Positions 42,022 through 50,488 of a DNA stretch of 64,000 bases are shown here, one piece after another. The translations under genes were made by a program, and so were the position numbers. Source of the DNA: Betaproteobacteria bacterium (lineage in GTDB: Bacteria > Pseudomonadota > Gammaproteobacteria > Burkholderiales > SG8-39); contig JACPYS010000009.1 of assembly GCA_016195915.1 (NCBI GenBank), forward strand, positions 1 through 64,000, written 5' to 3'. The notes beneath the pieces are model-generated. The model was given only the letters and a program-made list of their open reading frames with translations, was not told the origin of the DNA and did not search any database. Within the stretch, counting starts at the first letter, position 1. Each line of letters starts with the position of its first letter.

Positions 42022-44352
42022 TCACTTTCCGGCCTGCTTGAGCGCTCGGAGCAGCTTTTCCGGCGTAATAGGCAGGCTGGTGACGCGGGCTCCGGTGGCG
42101 TTGAAGATTGCATTGGCGATCGCCGGCGCCGTCGGAGCGAGGGCAGGTTCCGCCAAACCCTTGGCACCGTAGGGTCCTTCGGCGTGCGGCACCTCGACCA
42201 GCAGCGGCACGATCTCCGGCGCGTCCATCGTCGTCGGAATCTTGTATTCCGCGAACGATGCATTGGTGACGATGCCGTCGCTCACGCGCATTTCCTCGCA
42301 CAGCGTTGCGCCGATCCCCTGCACCACGCCGCCTTCGATCTGGCCCTCTGCTCCCTCGGGGTGGATGATCGTGCCGGCGTCATGCGCGGCCACGACCTTG
42401 AGCACCCTGACCTTGCCCGTTTCCAGGTCGACCTCGACATCGGCGACGTGGGTGGCATACATCCAGAACGCCGACATCTTCGAGCTCTGGCCGGTTTCCT
42501 TGTCCGGCGGCTGAGCACCGGGCGGCGTGAACGAACCTTCGCCGTTCAGCGTATTGCCGCGCGCCCCGAACCGGCGCTCGATGATTTCCTTTGCCGGAAT
42601 CAACCGCATGGAGCCGATCTGCGCGACGCCCCCGTCGCGGAACTCCAGCCTCTCGACTGGCGCGTCAAGCAGCGGCGCTGCCAGTTCGCACAGCTGGCGC
42701 GCCAGATCGTCCGCCGCGCGCAGCATCGCGTTGCCCATGTGAAACACCGACCGGCTGCCGCTCGTCGATTGATCGTAGGGAGTGTAATGGGTATCGGCCG
42801 AGCCGATACTGATGTGCTCCATCGGAATGCCCAGTCGTTCGGCGACGATCTGGCGGAACACGGTGTTGATGCCCTGTCCCAATTCGACGCTGCTGCACAC
42901 AAGATTGACGGTCCCGTCCTGGTGCATCTTTACGATGGCCGTCGAATTCGTCGGCGTATTGGTCAGCTTGTGCATCGTCGCCAAGCCCCGTCCGCGCGCG
43001 ACGCGAGCACTCGAGGCCGCCGGCAAGGCTGTGCCGTAGCCCGACGCCTCGATCGCGCGGCGCAGCGTCTGTTTGGCGCCAACGCTCGTGTACAGCACCT
43101 CGCCGGTGCAGGTCGCATCGCCAGGCTCGAGCAGATTGCGCATGCGCATCTCCACCGGATCGATTCCGAGCCGATGCGCGATCATGTCCATCTGCGATTC
43201 GTGCGCCCAGGTGGCCTGCGGCACGCCGAAGCCGCGGAATGCCCCGCCGATCGGGTTGTTCGTGTAGACGCAGTAGCTGTCGATCCAGACGTGGGGGATC
43301 CGGTAGGGTCCGGTGCCGCTGAACGCGCTGTTGCGCGCCACCTGCGGTCCCGCGTCACCGTAGGCGCCGGTGTTGTACACCGCGGTCACCTTGCGCGCCA
43401 CCATGGTGCCGTCGCGCTTGACGCCGGTCTTGAATGTCAGGTGCGCGGGGTGCTTTACGACGGCGCCAACAAATTCCTCCTCGCGAGTGTGAGCATATTT
43501 CACCGGCCTGCCGTCGGATCGCATCGCCAGCGCCACCGTCAGCGGTTCCGCACGCAGATACATCTTTGCGCCAAACGCCCCGCCGACGCCCGTGGCGATC
43601 ACTCGCACCCGGCTGTACGGCAGGCCCAGCGCCTTGGCCAGGTCGCGCAAGAAGTTGTAGGGCGACTGGCAGCTCGACCACACGGTCACCCCACCATCCG
43701 CAGCCAGCTGCGCTGCGCAGACGTGCCCCTCCATCGAACAATGCTGCACGTACTGCGTGGTGAAGACATCCTCGAATACGGCCTCCGATTCGCGAAAACC
43801 CTGCTCGATGTCACCGCGCCGGATCCTGGAGTGGCCGACAATATTGCTTCCCGGATAACGGTTGAAGGCTGCTTCCATTTCATAGCTGCCGAGGTCCTCG
43901 TGCACGAGCACGGCGCCCGGTTCCATCGCCTCAAGCGGATCGAATACGCCGGCAAGTTCGGCGTATTCGACCTCGATCAGATCGATGGCCTCGCGCGCGA
44001 TCGATTCGCTGGAGGCGGCCACGGCGGCGACCGGCTCGCCCGCGTAGCGGACCTTCCCGCGAGCGAGAAACGGCTCGTCGCGGATCGCCGATCCGAACAG
44101 GTAGGGCACGTCGTCGCCCGTGACCACCGCACGCACGCCGCTCAACGATCGGGCGCGGCGAAGATCGATCGAGACGATCCGGGCATGGGGATACGGCGAG
44201 CGCAACACCTTGGCATGGAGCATGCCGGGGAGCGCAAGATCCGCGCCGTAGATCCACGTGCCGGTGACCTTGTCGATGGCCTCGCTCCGCAGGGCCGGTT
44301 TTCCGACGTACCGAAACCCCCGCGCCACAGTGGGCGTGGACTGATCGTTCAT
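42022..44352 (-). CDS. molybdenum hydroxylase catalytic large subunit (xanthine oxidase family)
   Basis: 776 residues. GKPALRSEAIDKVTGTWIYG opens the Ald_Xan_dh domain; TGVGGAFGAKMYLRAEP, NPIGGAFRGFGVPQATWAHE and VELGQGINTVFRQIVAERLG bind the molybdopterin cytosine dinucleotide, and the catalytic Glu is in GLAEPALAPTAPAIANAI. The AYRCSFR active-site loop that marks CO dehydrogenase is absent, so CO is not the substrate. Likely it hydroxylates a carbon next to a nitrogen in a heterocycle or an aldehyde or aromatic. It follows DUF169 and precedes the FeS and FAD subunits. Confidence 0.88.
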   Translation of the reverse strand: MNDQSTPTVARGFRYVGKPALRSEAIDKVTGTWIYGADLALPGMLHAKVLRSPYPHARIVSIDLRRARSLSGVRAVVTGDDVPYLFGSAIRDEPFLARGKVRYAGEPVAAVAASSESIAREAIDLIEVEYAELAGVFDPLEAMEPGAVLVHEDLGSYEMEAAFNRYPGSNIVGHSRIRRGDIEQGFRESEAVFEDVFTTQYVQHCSMEGHVCAAQLAADGGVTVWSSCQSPYNFLRDLAKALGLPYSRVRVIATGVGGAFGAKMYLRAEPLTVALAMRSDGRPVKYAHTREEEFVGAVVKHPAHLTFKTGVKRDGTMVARKVTAVYNTGAYGDAGPQVARNSAFSGTGPYRIPHVWIDSYCVYTNNPIGGAFRGFGVPQATWAHESQMDMIAHRLGIDPVEMRMRNLLEPGDATCTGEVLYTSVGAKQTLRRAIEASGYGTALPAASSARVARGRGLATMHKLTNTPTNSTAIVKMHQDGTVNLVCSSVELGQGINTVFRQIVAERLGIPMEHISIGSADTHYTPYDQSTSGSRSVFHMGNAMLRAADDLARQLCELAAPLLDAPVERLEFRDGGVAQIGSMRLIPAKEIIERRFGARGNTLNGEGSFTPPGAQPPDKETGQSSKMSAFWMYATHVADVEVDLETGKVRVLKVVAAHDAGTIIHPEGAEGQIEGGVVQGIGATLCEEMRVSDGIVTNASFAEYKIPTTMDAPEIVPLLVEVPHAEGPYGAKGLAEPALAPTAPAIANAIFNATGARVTSLPITPEKLLRALKQAGK

Positions 44353-44372
44353 CGAGATTCCGCGTCGCCGCC

Positions 44373-45191
44373 TCAGCGGAGTACGGCGCCGGGCGAACGC
44401 TGCGCCGCAACCTCCTCGGGCGTGCAGATGTGCGCCTGTCCGAGGGGCTCGGCAAGCAACGCCGCGAGGTCGGGCCGGCGCTTGAGCAGGAGTTCCAGAT
44501 TCTCGACCACGTTTTCCATACGCTCGAACGGTATGCCGAAAATCAATTCCTCGGGCTTGATCCGGACGAACTGCCTGAAGCCGAAGCAGCCCAGCGTGTA
44601 GTGAACCTTGCCGGTCAGCATCGGCTTCGACATCACCATCGAGCACGTGCCGGGGCCGGTCGTTCCCTCGGTGGCACCGCCAAACTCATAATCCGCCCCG
44701 CGCACAAGAAACAATCCGGCCTTCGCGGGGCAGAATACATTGACCACGCCGGCACCATACGAGCTGTCGTACGGAAACAGGTCGAGCGGGCCGAACACCA
44801 TGTATCTCACCGAGCCGGTGGGCACGATGTGGTAGTGCTTGAGGGTGCGGCGAAAGGCGACCGGCGTGGCGCAGATCGCGCGTCCCTTGTCCGGCCAGTC
44901 GCCGGCGGGCCACTCACCGGAGTACTGACCTTCGAACGGCGGCGTGAACCCGAGATAATGGCTGCCGTTCTTGCAGTCGCGATTATTCTGAGCGTCGGTG
45001 TAGAAGACCTTCCTTTCAAAGCGCGCCACGTCCAGGAACTGGCACCCCTTGAGCGTGTCGCGGTCGAATTGCGGCACCCCCTCGGGTTTCTTCACGCTGA
45101 ACAGCACACCGACGGGCGCCTGCTCGAGATGCAAGGCCTCGACGAGACGATCACTCAGGTCTTTCCACGGCAGCTTCGCATCGACACCCAT
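44373..45191 (-). CDS. DUF169 family protein
   Basis: 272 residues from the ATG at 45191 after ggaggc. The LVEALHLEQAPVGVLFSVKKPEG start and the conserved Cys set (LKGCQFLD, NRDCKNGSHYLG, RAICATP, VFCPAKAG, CSMVMSKP, YTLGCFGFR) are those of DUF169, a family thought to bind an iron-sulfur cluster or metal and found in archaea and anaerobes as well as some proteobacteria. No activity is established. It directly precedes the large subunit with 20 bases between, which suggests a maturation or electron-transfer role for the molybdenum hydroxylase. Confidence 0.75.
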   Translation of the reverse strand: MGVDAKLPWKDLSDRLVEALHLEQAPVGVLFSVKKPEGVPQFDRDTLKGCQFLDVARFERKVFYTDAQNNRDCKNGSHYLGFTPPFEGQYSGEWPAGDWPDKGRAICATPVAFRRTLKHYHIVPTGSVRYMVFGPLDLFPYDSSYGAGVVNVFCPAKAGLFLVRGADYEFGGATEGTTGPGTCSMVMSKPMLTGKVHYTLGCFGFRQFVRIKPEELIFGIPFERMENVVENLELLLKRRPDLAALLAEPLGQAHICTPEEVAAQRSPGAVLR

Positions 45192-45334
45192 GGACTTGCC
45201 TCCCTTCCGTAGTTGCGCCCAGCGCGCCGGTCGGCGCACCTCGACTCGCTTGAATTATTTTGAACCGCAGATTGCCTGTCAATTCATTTTTCCGCCGGGA
45301 TCCATCGATCGATTGTTATCGATTGCCCTGGCGG

Positions 45335-46306
45335 CTATTCCGGCTTCACGCCCGCCGCCTTGGCGATCGCTCCCCATCGCTTCGTTTCCTCCGCGACGAA
45401 TCTTGCGAATGCTTCGGGCGCAATGCCTCCCGCTTCGGCGCCCTGCTGGGCAATCTTCTCCCTTACGCCCGAATCGGACAGCGCTCTCACGGTTTCGGCG
45501 TGCAACTTTCCAATCACTTCGTTCGGCGTTCCCCTGGGCGCGAACAGTCCGAACCAGCCGGTGATCCCGTACCCAGGAACGCCACCCTCGGCAAAGGTGG
45601 GCACGTCGGAAAACGCAGGCGATCGCCTGGCGCCGCTCACGGCGAGGGCGCGGACCTTGCCGCCCTTGAATGGCGATACCAGCGTGGGCGAGGCGGCCAC
45701 CAGCAGATCGATCTCCCCGGTCATGATCCCGCGCAGCGCGTCCCCTCCTCCTTTGTACGGCACATGCGTGAGGCTGATCGCAGCTTCCTTGCCGAACAGT
45801 TCACCATTCAGGTGCGATGAGCTGCCCACACCTCCTGAGCCGTAGTTCAGTTTGCCCGGATTGTTCTTTGCGTAGTCCACCAGATCCCCGAGCGACTTGA
45901 ACGGCGAGCCCGCGGGCACGGCAAGCACCATCGGCGCGACGAGGAGCGTGGTGACCGGCACAAGACCGTCGGCATGGTCCCAGGGGAGCTTCTTGATAAG
46001 CGCAGGAAGCATCGCGTAGGACATGTCGTTCGCCAGCAATGTGTATCCGTCAGGCAGCGCGCTCGCGACCTGCTGCCCGCCGATCGTGCCCGTGGCGCCG
46101 GGTTTGTATTCGATCAGGAAGGGCTTGCCCAGCAAGTCACCGAGCTTCTGTCCGATCAGCCGGGCCGAGAAATCGACCGTGCCGCCAGGGGGATACGGCA
46201 CGATGACCTTCACCGGCTGCACAGGCCAGGCGCCCTGAGCGAGCGCGGCGAAGGGGATCGCGACCACCAGCAGCGCAGCGCCGAATCCGGTTACGAGCTT
46301 GTTCAT
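45335..46306 (-). CDS. Bug/TctC-family periplasmic receptor at the head of the molybdoenzyme cluster
   Basis: 323 residues. Signal peptide GFGAALLVVAIPFAALAQ, then PVQPVKVIVPYPPGGTVDFSAR, YKPGATGTIGGQQV, YGSGGVGSSSHLNGELFG and VPTFAEGGVPGYGITGWFG. It is the first gene of the minus-strand run leading through DUF169, the molybdenum hydroxylase, the sulfite-oxidase-like protein and ETF, so its ligand is plausibly the pathway substrate, taken up by a distant TctAB. A 143-base gap follows before DUF169. The LysR gene is divergent. Confidence 0.85.
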   Translation of the reverse strand: MNKLVTGFGAALLVVAIPFAALAQGAWPVQPVKVIVPYPPGGTVDFSARLIGQKLGDLLGKPFLIEYKPGATGTIGGQQVASALPDGYTLLANDMSYAMLPALIKKLPWDHADGLVPVTTLLVAPMVLAVPAGSPFKSLGDLVDYAKNNPGKLNYGSGGVGSSSHLNGELFGKEAAISLTHVPYKGGGDALRGIMTGEIDLLVAASPTLVSPFKGGKVRALAVSGARRSPAFSDVPTFAEGGVPGYGITGWFGLFAPRGTPNEVIGKLHAETVRALSDSGVREKIAQQGAEAGGIAPEAFARFVAEETKRWGAIAKAAGVKPE

Positions 46307-46431
46307 CTTACCTCTCAGATTGGTGCGGCAGCACGGAGGGCTACGCTATGATATGCGCAAATGTGCGAGCGTCGCGGCAATCCATTTGCAGTCACTGGGA
46401 ATCGCGCCCGCCTGCTCGGCCAGGGTGCGCC
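46307..46431. promoter_or_regulatory. divergent control region between Bug and LysR genes
   Basis: 125 bases separate the two starts. A tatgatatgc stretch (about 46346-46355) is the most AT-rich point and could hold the -10 box of the LysR gene; a short palindrome tgcgca overlaps its end. LysR-type regulators usually bind T-N11-A sites in just such a space, but I cannot fix one with confidence. The ATG inside tatgatatg is an unlikely start. Confidence 0.3.
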
Positions 46432-47337
46432 ATGAAAGCCAAACAGGTGGAGACTTTCGACGCCTTGATGAGGTCCGGCTCGGTCAAGCGTGCGGCGGAA
46501 ATCCTGCACGTCTCGCAGCCGGCGGTGAGCCAAACCATTGCGCGTCTGGAGCAGCACATCGGATTCAAGCTGTTCGAGCGTTACGGTCGCGGCCTGCACC
46601 CCACCGGCGAGGCCGTCCTGTTGCACGAGGAAGTTCGCCGCATCTTCATCGGGATCGAACACCTCGACATCGCCGCCGGCGCGATTCGACGATTCAAGAC
46701 GGGGATGTTCCGCATCGTGACCTTGCCGGTGATCGGATCGCGAGTCCTGCCCAAGTTCGTCGGCCGGTTCGCCGATCGCTATCCCGAATGCGCGATCCGC
46801 ATCGACGTCAGCCCCTCGTTTACCATTTCGGACCTCGTCCGGGCGCGCAAATACGATCTCGGGATCACCACGCTCCCGATCGAGCAGCGCGGGCTCGAAG
46901 TGCACGCGATTGCGAACAGCGAGCACGTGTGCATCCTGCCGCGGGACCATCGCCTCGGCTCGCGCGAGTTCGTCACGCCCCAGGATCTTGCGGGCGAGCG
47001 GTTCATTTCCTACCCCGCCGAGTCCTCGACGCGCCGTCGCATCGACGCGCTATTCGAGGCGCAAGGGGTGGAACGCAAAACCACTCTCGAGGCCCAGACC
47101 GATACCATTTGCGAGCTGGTGGCAAACGGCGCCGGGGTGTCCGTGGTCAGCTGCGTATTGCCGGAATCGCTGACCCGGGGACCCCTGATATGGCGCCGGT
47201 TCCGCCCCAGGGTCGAGACCGAGATCGTCGCGGTGCGGCATCCCGAACAGCCACTGTCGCGCATCAGCACGCTTTTCGTCGAGGAACTGCAGCGCTTCGG
47301 GCGGGACGAGGCGTTCTCTACGGAACCCGGCCCTTAG
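46432..47337 (+). CDS. LysR-family transcriptional regulator
   Basis: 301 residues. Winged helix-turn-helix KQVETFDALMRSGSVKRAAE, then ILHVSQPAVSQTIARLEQHIGFKLFERYGRGLHPTGEAV, followed by the substrate-binding fold (FRIVTLPVIGSRVLPKFVGR, YDLGITTLPIE). A longer frame opens at 46348 but the extra 28 residues do not look coding and would cover the promoter. It is divergent from the Bug receptor that heads the molybdoenzyme/ETF cluster and is therefore its likely activator, with the substrate as co-inducer. Confidence 0.85.
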   Translation: MKAKQVETFDALMRSGSVKRAAEILHVSQPAVSQTIARLEQHIGFKLFERYGRGLHPTGEAVLLHEEVRRIFIGIEHLDIAAGAIRRFKTGMFRIVTLPVIGSRVLPKFVGRFADRYPECAIRIDVSPSFTISDLVRARKYDLGITTLPIEQRGLEVHAIANSEHVCILPRDHRLGSREFVTPQDLAGERFISYPAESSTRRRIDALFEAQGVERKTTLEAQTDTICELVANGAGVSVVSCVLPESLTRGPLIWRRFRPRVETEIVAVRHPEQPLSRISTLFVEELQRFGRDEAFSTEPGP

Positions 47338-47360
47338 GGACGAAACCGAGCCGCCGCCGC

Positions 47361-48434
47361 CTACGCGTCGTCGAGAATGACCGTATCACCGACACTCCAG
47401 CACACCCGGACCCTCTCCCCCGGACCACCGATCCGCTCGAACGGTCGAATCTCCACCAACAGCGAACTGCCGTCGGCCGTGCGCACCAGGTCGTGGTAGA
47501 GATTCCCGGCAAAAGTCTGGGTTTCGATCTGCCCCGCGACCACGTTCATCCCGGCATCGGCCGCAGCTTCGGGCAGCAGCCGCAACTTCTCCGGGCGCAC
47601 CGCCACGGTCACCGCCGCGCCGGGGTTTGCCGCAGAAAGCCGCGGGCCAAGAATACGCGCGACGCGGGTCTCGACCGCGGATTGTTCGCCGCAGTGCTCG
47701 ATGAGCCGGCCGGGAAGAAAGTTGACTTTGCCAACGAAATTCGCGACAAACCTGGTACGCGGTGCGTTGTAAATGCCGGGCGGATCGTCGAGCTGCTCGA
47801 TGCGGCCGGCGTTCATCACCGCGATCCGGTCGGACATGGTCATCGCCTCGGTCTGGTCGTGCGTCACATACACCGTGGTGATCTTCAGTTTCTGCTGGAT
47901 GAGCCGCAATTCCAGTTGCATCGCCTCACGCAATTTGAGATCCAAGGCACCGAGCGGTTCATCCATCAGCAGGACTTTGGGCGGAAAGGCAATGGCGCGC
48001 GCGAGCGCGACGCGCTGCTGCTGGCCGCCGCTCAATTCCGACGGAAAGCGCCCCGCCACCTCCGGCAGGCGGATGAGAGCGAGCAACTCCTCGACCCGCG
48101 CTGCGATCTGGTCGCGGGCGACTTTGCGTTCGACCAGGCCGAATCCGATGTTCTCGCCGATGGTCAGGTGCGGAAACAGCGCGTAGTCCTGGAACACCAT
48201 CCCGATGGTGCGTTGCTGCGGCGGCAGTCGCGTGACATCCTCGTTCGCGATATGCACCCGCCCCCTGGAAGGCTCGACGAATCCGGCGATCATGCGCAAC
48301 GTCGTCGTCTTGCCGCAGCCCGAAGGGCCGAGCAGGGTAATGAACTCCCCCGCGCGCACGTCCAGATTGAGCGCATCGACCGCCGCAACCTGGTCGTAAT
48401 ACTTGGAGACGTTCTCCAATACAACGCTCGACAC
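47361..48434 (-). CDS. ABC transporter ATP-binding protein, polyamine/iron type (PotA-like)
   Basis: 357 residues. Walker A GPSGCGKTTT, Q-loop VFQDYALFPH, signature LSGGQQQRVALARA, Walker B VLLMDEPLGALD and H-loop TVYVTHDQTEA are intact; a C-terminal TOBE domain (VTVAVRPEKLRLLPEAAADA) follows. It powers import by the two permeases upstream in the same run, with the binding protein gene nine bases before it. It is the last gene of the sarcosine oxidase cluster and ends 23 bases from the convergent LysR gene. Confidence 0.9.
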   Translation of the reverse strand: MSSVVLENVSKYYDQVAAVDALNLDVRAGEFITLLGPSGCGKTTTLRMIAGFVEPSRGRVHIANEDVTRLPPQQRTIGMVFQDYALFPHLTIGENIGFGLVERKVARDQIAARVEELLALIRLPEVAGRFPSELSGGQQQRVALARAIAFPPKVLLMDEPLGALDLKLREAMQLELRLIQQKLKITTVYVTHDQTEAMTMSDRIAVMNAGRIEQLDDPPGIYNAPRTRFVANFVGKVNFLPGRLIEHCGEQSAVETRVARILGPRLSAANPGAAVTVAVRPEKLRLLPEAAADAGMNVVAGQIETQTFAGNLYHDLVRTADGSSLLVEIRPFERIGGPGERVRVCWSVGDTVILDDA

Positions 48435-48443
48435 GCTCTCTCC

Positions 48444-49520
48444 TTAGCGCGAAATCATGCGGTTCCACTGCTCGTTCCATTTGCTGAGATCGATCTTGGC
48501 CGGATCGAGCTTGACCATGTTGCCGATTCTGCCCGGGTCCAGCACCACCAGGTCCTTGATCACCGGCACGCCGTCAAGCTTCGCGCGCGCCTCCGCGTTA
48601 ACCGGCACCACCCCCGTCTTGACCGCGAACTCGTACTGCGCAAGCGTAGAAAGATAAGTGTTGATGAAAAACTCCGCTGCCGCCTGGTTGGGCGAGCCCT
48701 TGATGACGCCGATGTACCCTTCCTTGATCATGCCGCGCCGGCCGCCGATGCGTGCCGGAACCGTCGCCACTGGAACCCCGGCGTAGGCCGTGCGCACGGC
48801 CCAGCCCGCGTGTGCAACCGCGACCCAGATGTCGCCGGATTTGAATTGGGTCACCACTTCGCCGCCTGCCTTCCAGTAGCGCAGATTCGGAATCTCGCGT
48901 ATCAGCTTGAGCCCCGCATCGATGTTCTGTTCGTTGCCGCCCGCCGTAAGGGCGAAGGCCCCGACCGCCTCGATACCGCCACCTGACGAGATGTCGGGGA
49001 TCATGACGCGCCCGCTGAGCTTCGGATTGCGCAAATCGGCCAGGCTCTCGGGCGGCTGGAGGTTGTTGTCGCGGAACTTGTCCTTGTTATAGATGATCAC
49101 CTCCTGGGTGTTCCACGTCGCGACCATGTAGTCGTTGTACTGATCGCTCTGCAGAAACTTCACGTTGGGAACGCTCTTGAGGTCGAGCTTCGCGAGCAGG
49201 TCGCGCCCCCTGATCTCCGGCACCATGGTGCCGAGAAAATCGAACGCGTCGAATGCAAGCTGGCCGCGCGAGACGATCAGCTTGGCGAAATTGTCCTGCG
49301 GGCTGCCGATGACGAACTCCACCTTGCCGCCCCGCTTCTCGATTTCGCTCGCGACGTAATCGCGCAGGCCGTCGCGTGTCGCCCCACCCCAGGTTCCCAC
49401 GCGCAGCGTCACGCCCTGGAATCGGGTCTCGTCGGCCGCGGCGACCGGACCCGCTGCAGTGATCGAAAACAACCATCCCGCAAGCAGCATCGATTTCAAA
49501 ACGCGAGTTTCGAACCACAT
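48444..49520 (-). CDS. ABC transporter periplasmic binding protein, polyamine type (PotD-like)
   Basis: 358 residues. Signal peptide SMLLAGWLFSITAAGPVAAA, then TLRVGTWGGATRDGLRDYVA, DAFDFLGTMVPEIRGRDLL and WNTQEVIIYNKDKFRDN, the pattern of type II spermidine/putrescine-like receptors. Ligands of such receptors include polyamines, opines, hydantoins and other positively charged or N-rich compounds. It lies between permease 2 and the ATPase. With the hydantoinase-like and sarcosine-oxidase genes upstream, an N-methylated cyclic compound is a fair guess for ligand. Confidence 0.85.
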   Translation of the reverse strand: MWFETRVLKSMLLAGWLFSITAAGPVAAADETRFQGVTLRVGTWGGATRDGLRDYVASEIEKRGGKVEFVIGSPQDNFAKLIVSRGQLAFDAFDFLGTMVPEIRGRDLLAKLDLKSVPNVKFLQSDQYNDYMVATWNTQEVIIYNKDKFRDNNLQPPESLADLRNPKLSGRVMIPDISSGGGIEAVGAFALTAGGNEQNIDAGLKLIREIPNLRYWKAGGEVVTQFKSGDIWVAVAHAGWAVRTAYAGVPVATVPARIGGRRGMIKEGYIGVIKGSPNQAAAEFFINTYLSTLAQYEFAVKTGVVPVNAEARAKLDGVPVIKDLVVLDPGRIGNMVKLDPAKIDLSKWNEQWNRMISR

Positions 49521-49576
49521 GAACGCCTCCTTTGATCAGACCACCGGAACTCGAATTTGCTCTGCGCGTCGTGCCA

Positions 49577-50488
49577 TCACTTGGATCCGGACCTCAGCAA
49601 TTGATCCACGCCGATAATACGCTGAGTCACGACGAGCAGGATCAAGGCGAAAAACGTGACCAAGGTGGCCGAGGCGAGCGCGCTCGGGTTGAAATCCTGC
49701 TCCATCGAGTAGAACAGCTCGACCGGAAACGTTGCGCGGCCCGACGCCGCCAGAAACAAGGCCACCGGAACATCGGTGAACGAGACGATAAACGCATACA
49801 GGCCTCCGGAGAAGATCCCCGGCATGAGCACCGGCAGCGTGACGCGGCGCAATGTGCGCCAGCGCGACGCGCCCAGCATGAACGCCGCCTCTTCCAGGCG
49901 GGGATTGAAGCGCTGCAGGACCGCGCCGACGCTGCCGATCACGAACGGCGTGGCGAGAAACAGATGGCCGAGGAAAAGCCCGAACAACGTACCCTGCAGA
50001 TGCGATCCGCTGAGCTCGCCAAGCGCGTGGTAGAGCTGCAAGAAGGCGATCCCGATGACCACGTGCGGAATCTGCAGTGGTGCGCGCAGTATCGCTCCGA
50101 CCAGCGCCTTGCCCGGAAAACGGCCGCGCACCAGGCCCAGCGCCGCCGGCACGCCGACCACGCACGATGCGAGCGCCACGCACAGGGCCAGTCCGAAGCT
50201 CAACGCCAGCGCGTGATAGTGCGCGGCCGGAATCTCGCGGTACCATTTCAGTGTCAGCCGCTCGGGCGGAAACTGGACGTAGGACATGCTCACGCCTTCG
50301 CTTGCCGGCGCGCTGAACGAGCTGCCGATCACGACCGCCAGCGGCGCGAGCAACAGCACGAAGACGGTTGCGAAGTACGCCACCGTGATTGCCTTGTACA
50401 GGGGAACGCGACCGGCGAGCTGCGACAGCCGGGATTCCTGCCGCCGGGGGCCGGGCGCAGGCTGCGGGGCGAGGTGCCCGGCGGTCAT
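49577..50488 (-). CDS. ABC transporter permease 2 (PotC-like)
   Basis: 303 residues, ATG overlapping the first permease stop as ATGA. A Pro/Arg-rich start is followed by six hydrophobic helices, for example VAYFATVFVLLLAPLAVVIG and VIGIAFLQLYHALGEL. The EAA loop that contacts the ATPase reads EEAAFMLGASRWRTLRRVTLPVLMPGI. Together with permease 1 it forms the membrane channel of the importer. Confidence 0.88.
   Translation of the reverse strand: MTAGHLAPQPAPGPRRQESRLSQLAGRVPLYKAITVAYFATVFVLLLAPLAVVIGSSFSAPASEGVSMSYVQFPPERLTLKWYREIPAAHYHALALSFGLALCVALASCVVGVPAALGLVRGRFPGKALVGAILRAPLQIPHVVIGIAFLQLYHALGELSGSHLQGTLFGLFLGHLFLATPFVIGSVGAVLQRFNPRLEEAAFMLGASRWRTLRRVTLPVLMPGIFSGGLYAFIVSFTDVPVALFLAASGRATFPVELFYSMEQDFNPSALASATLVTFFALILLVVTQRIIGVDQLLRSGSK

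Noticed and set aside
42022-44352. Carbon monoxide dehydrogenase
   Set aside because: The three subunits are of the same superfamily, but the active-site Cys loop AYRCSFR of CoxL is missing and the gene order is L-S-M.
41995-44601. 868-residue + strand open frame
   Set aside because: It is the antisense of the molybdenum hydroxylase large-subunit gene. High GC keeps the opposite strand open; the residues are Arg-, His- and Ala-rich without domains.
46299-48986. 895-residue + strand open frame
   Set aside because: Overlaps the LysR gene in another frame and runs antisense to the ABC ATPase and binding-protein genes; composition is typical of a shadow frame.
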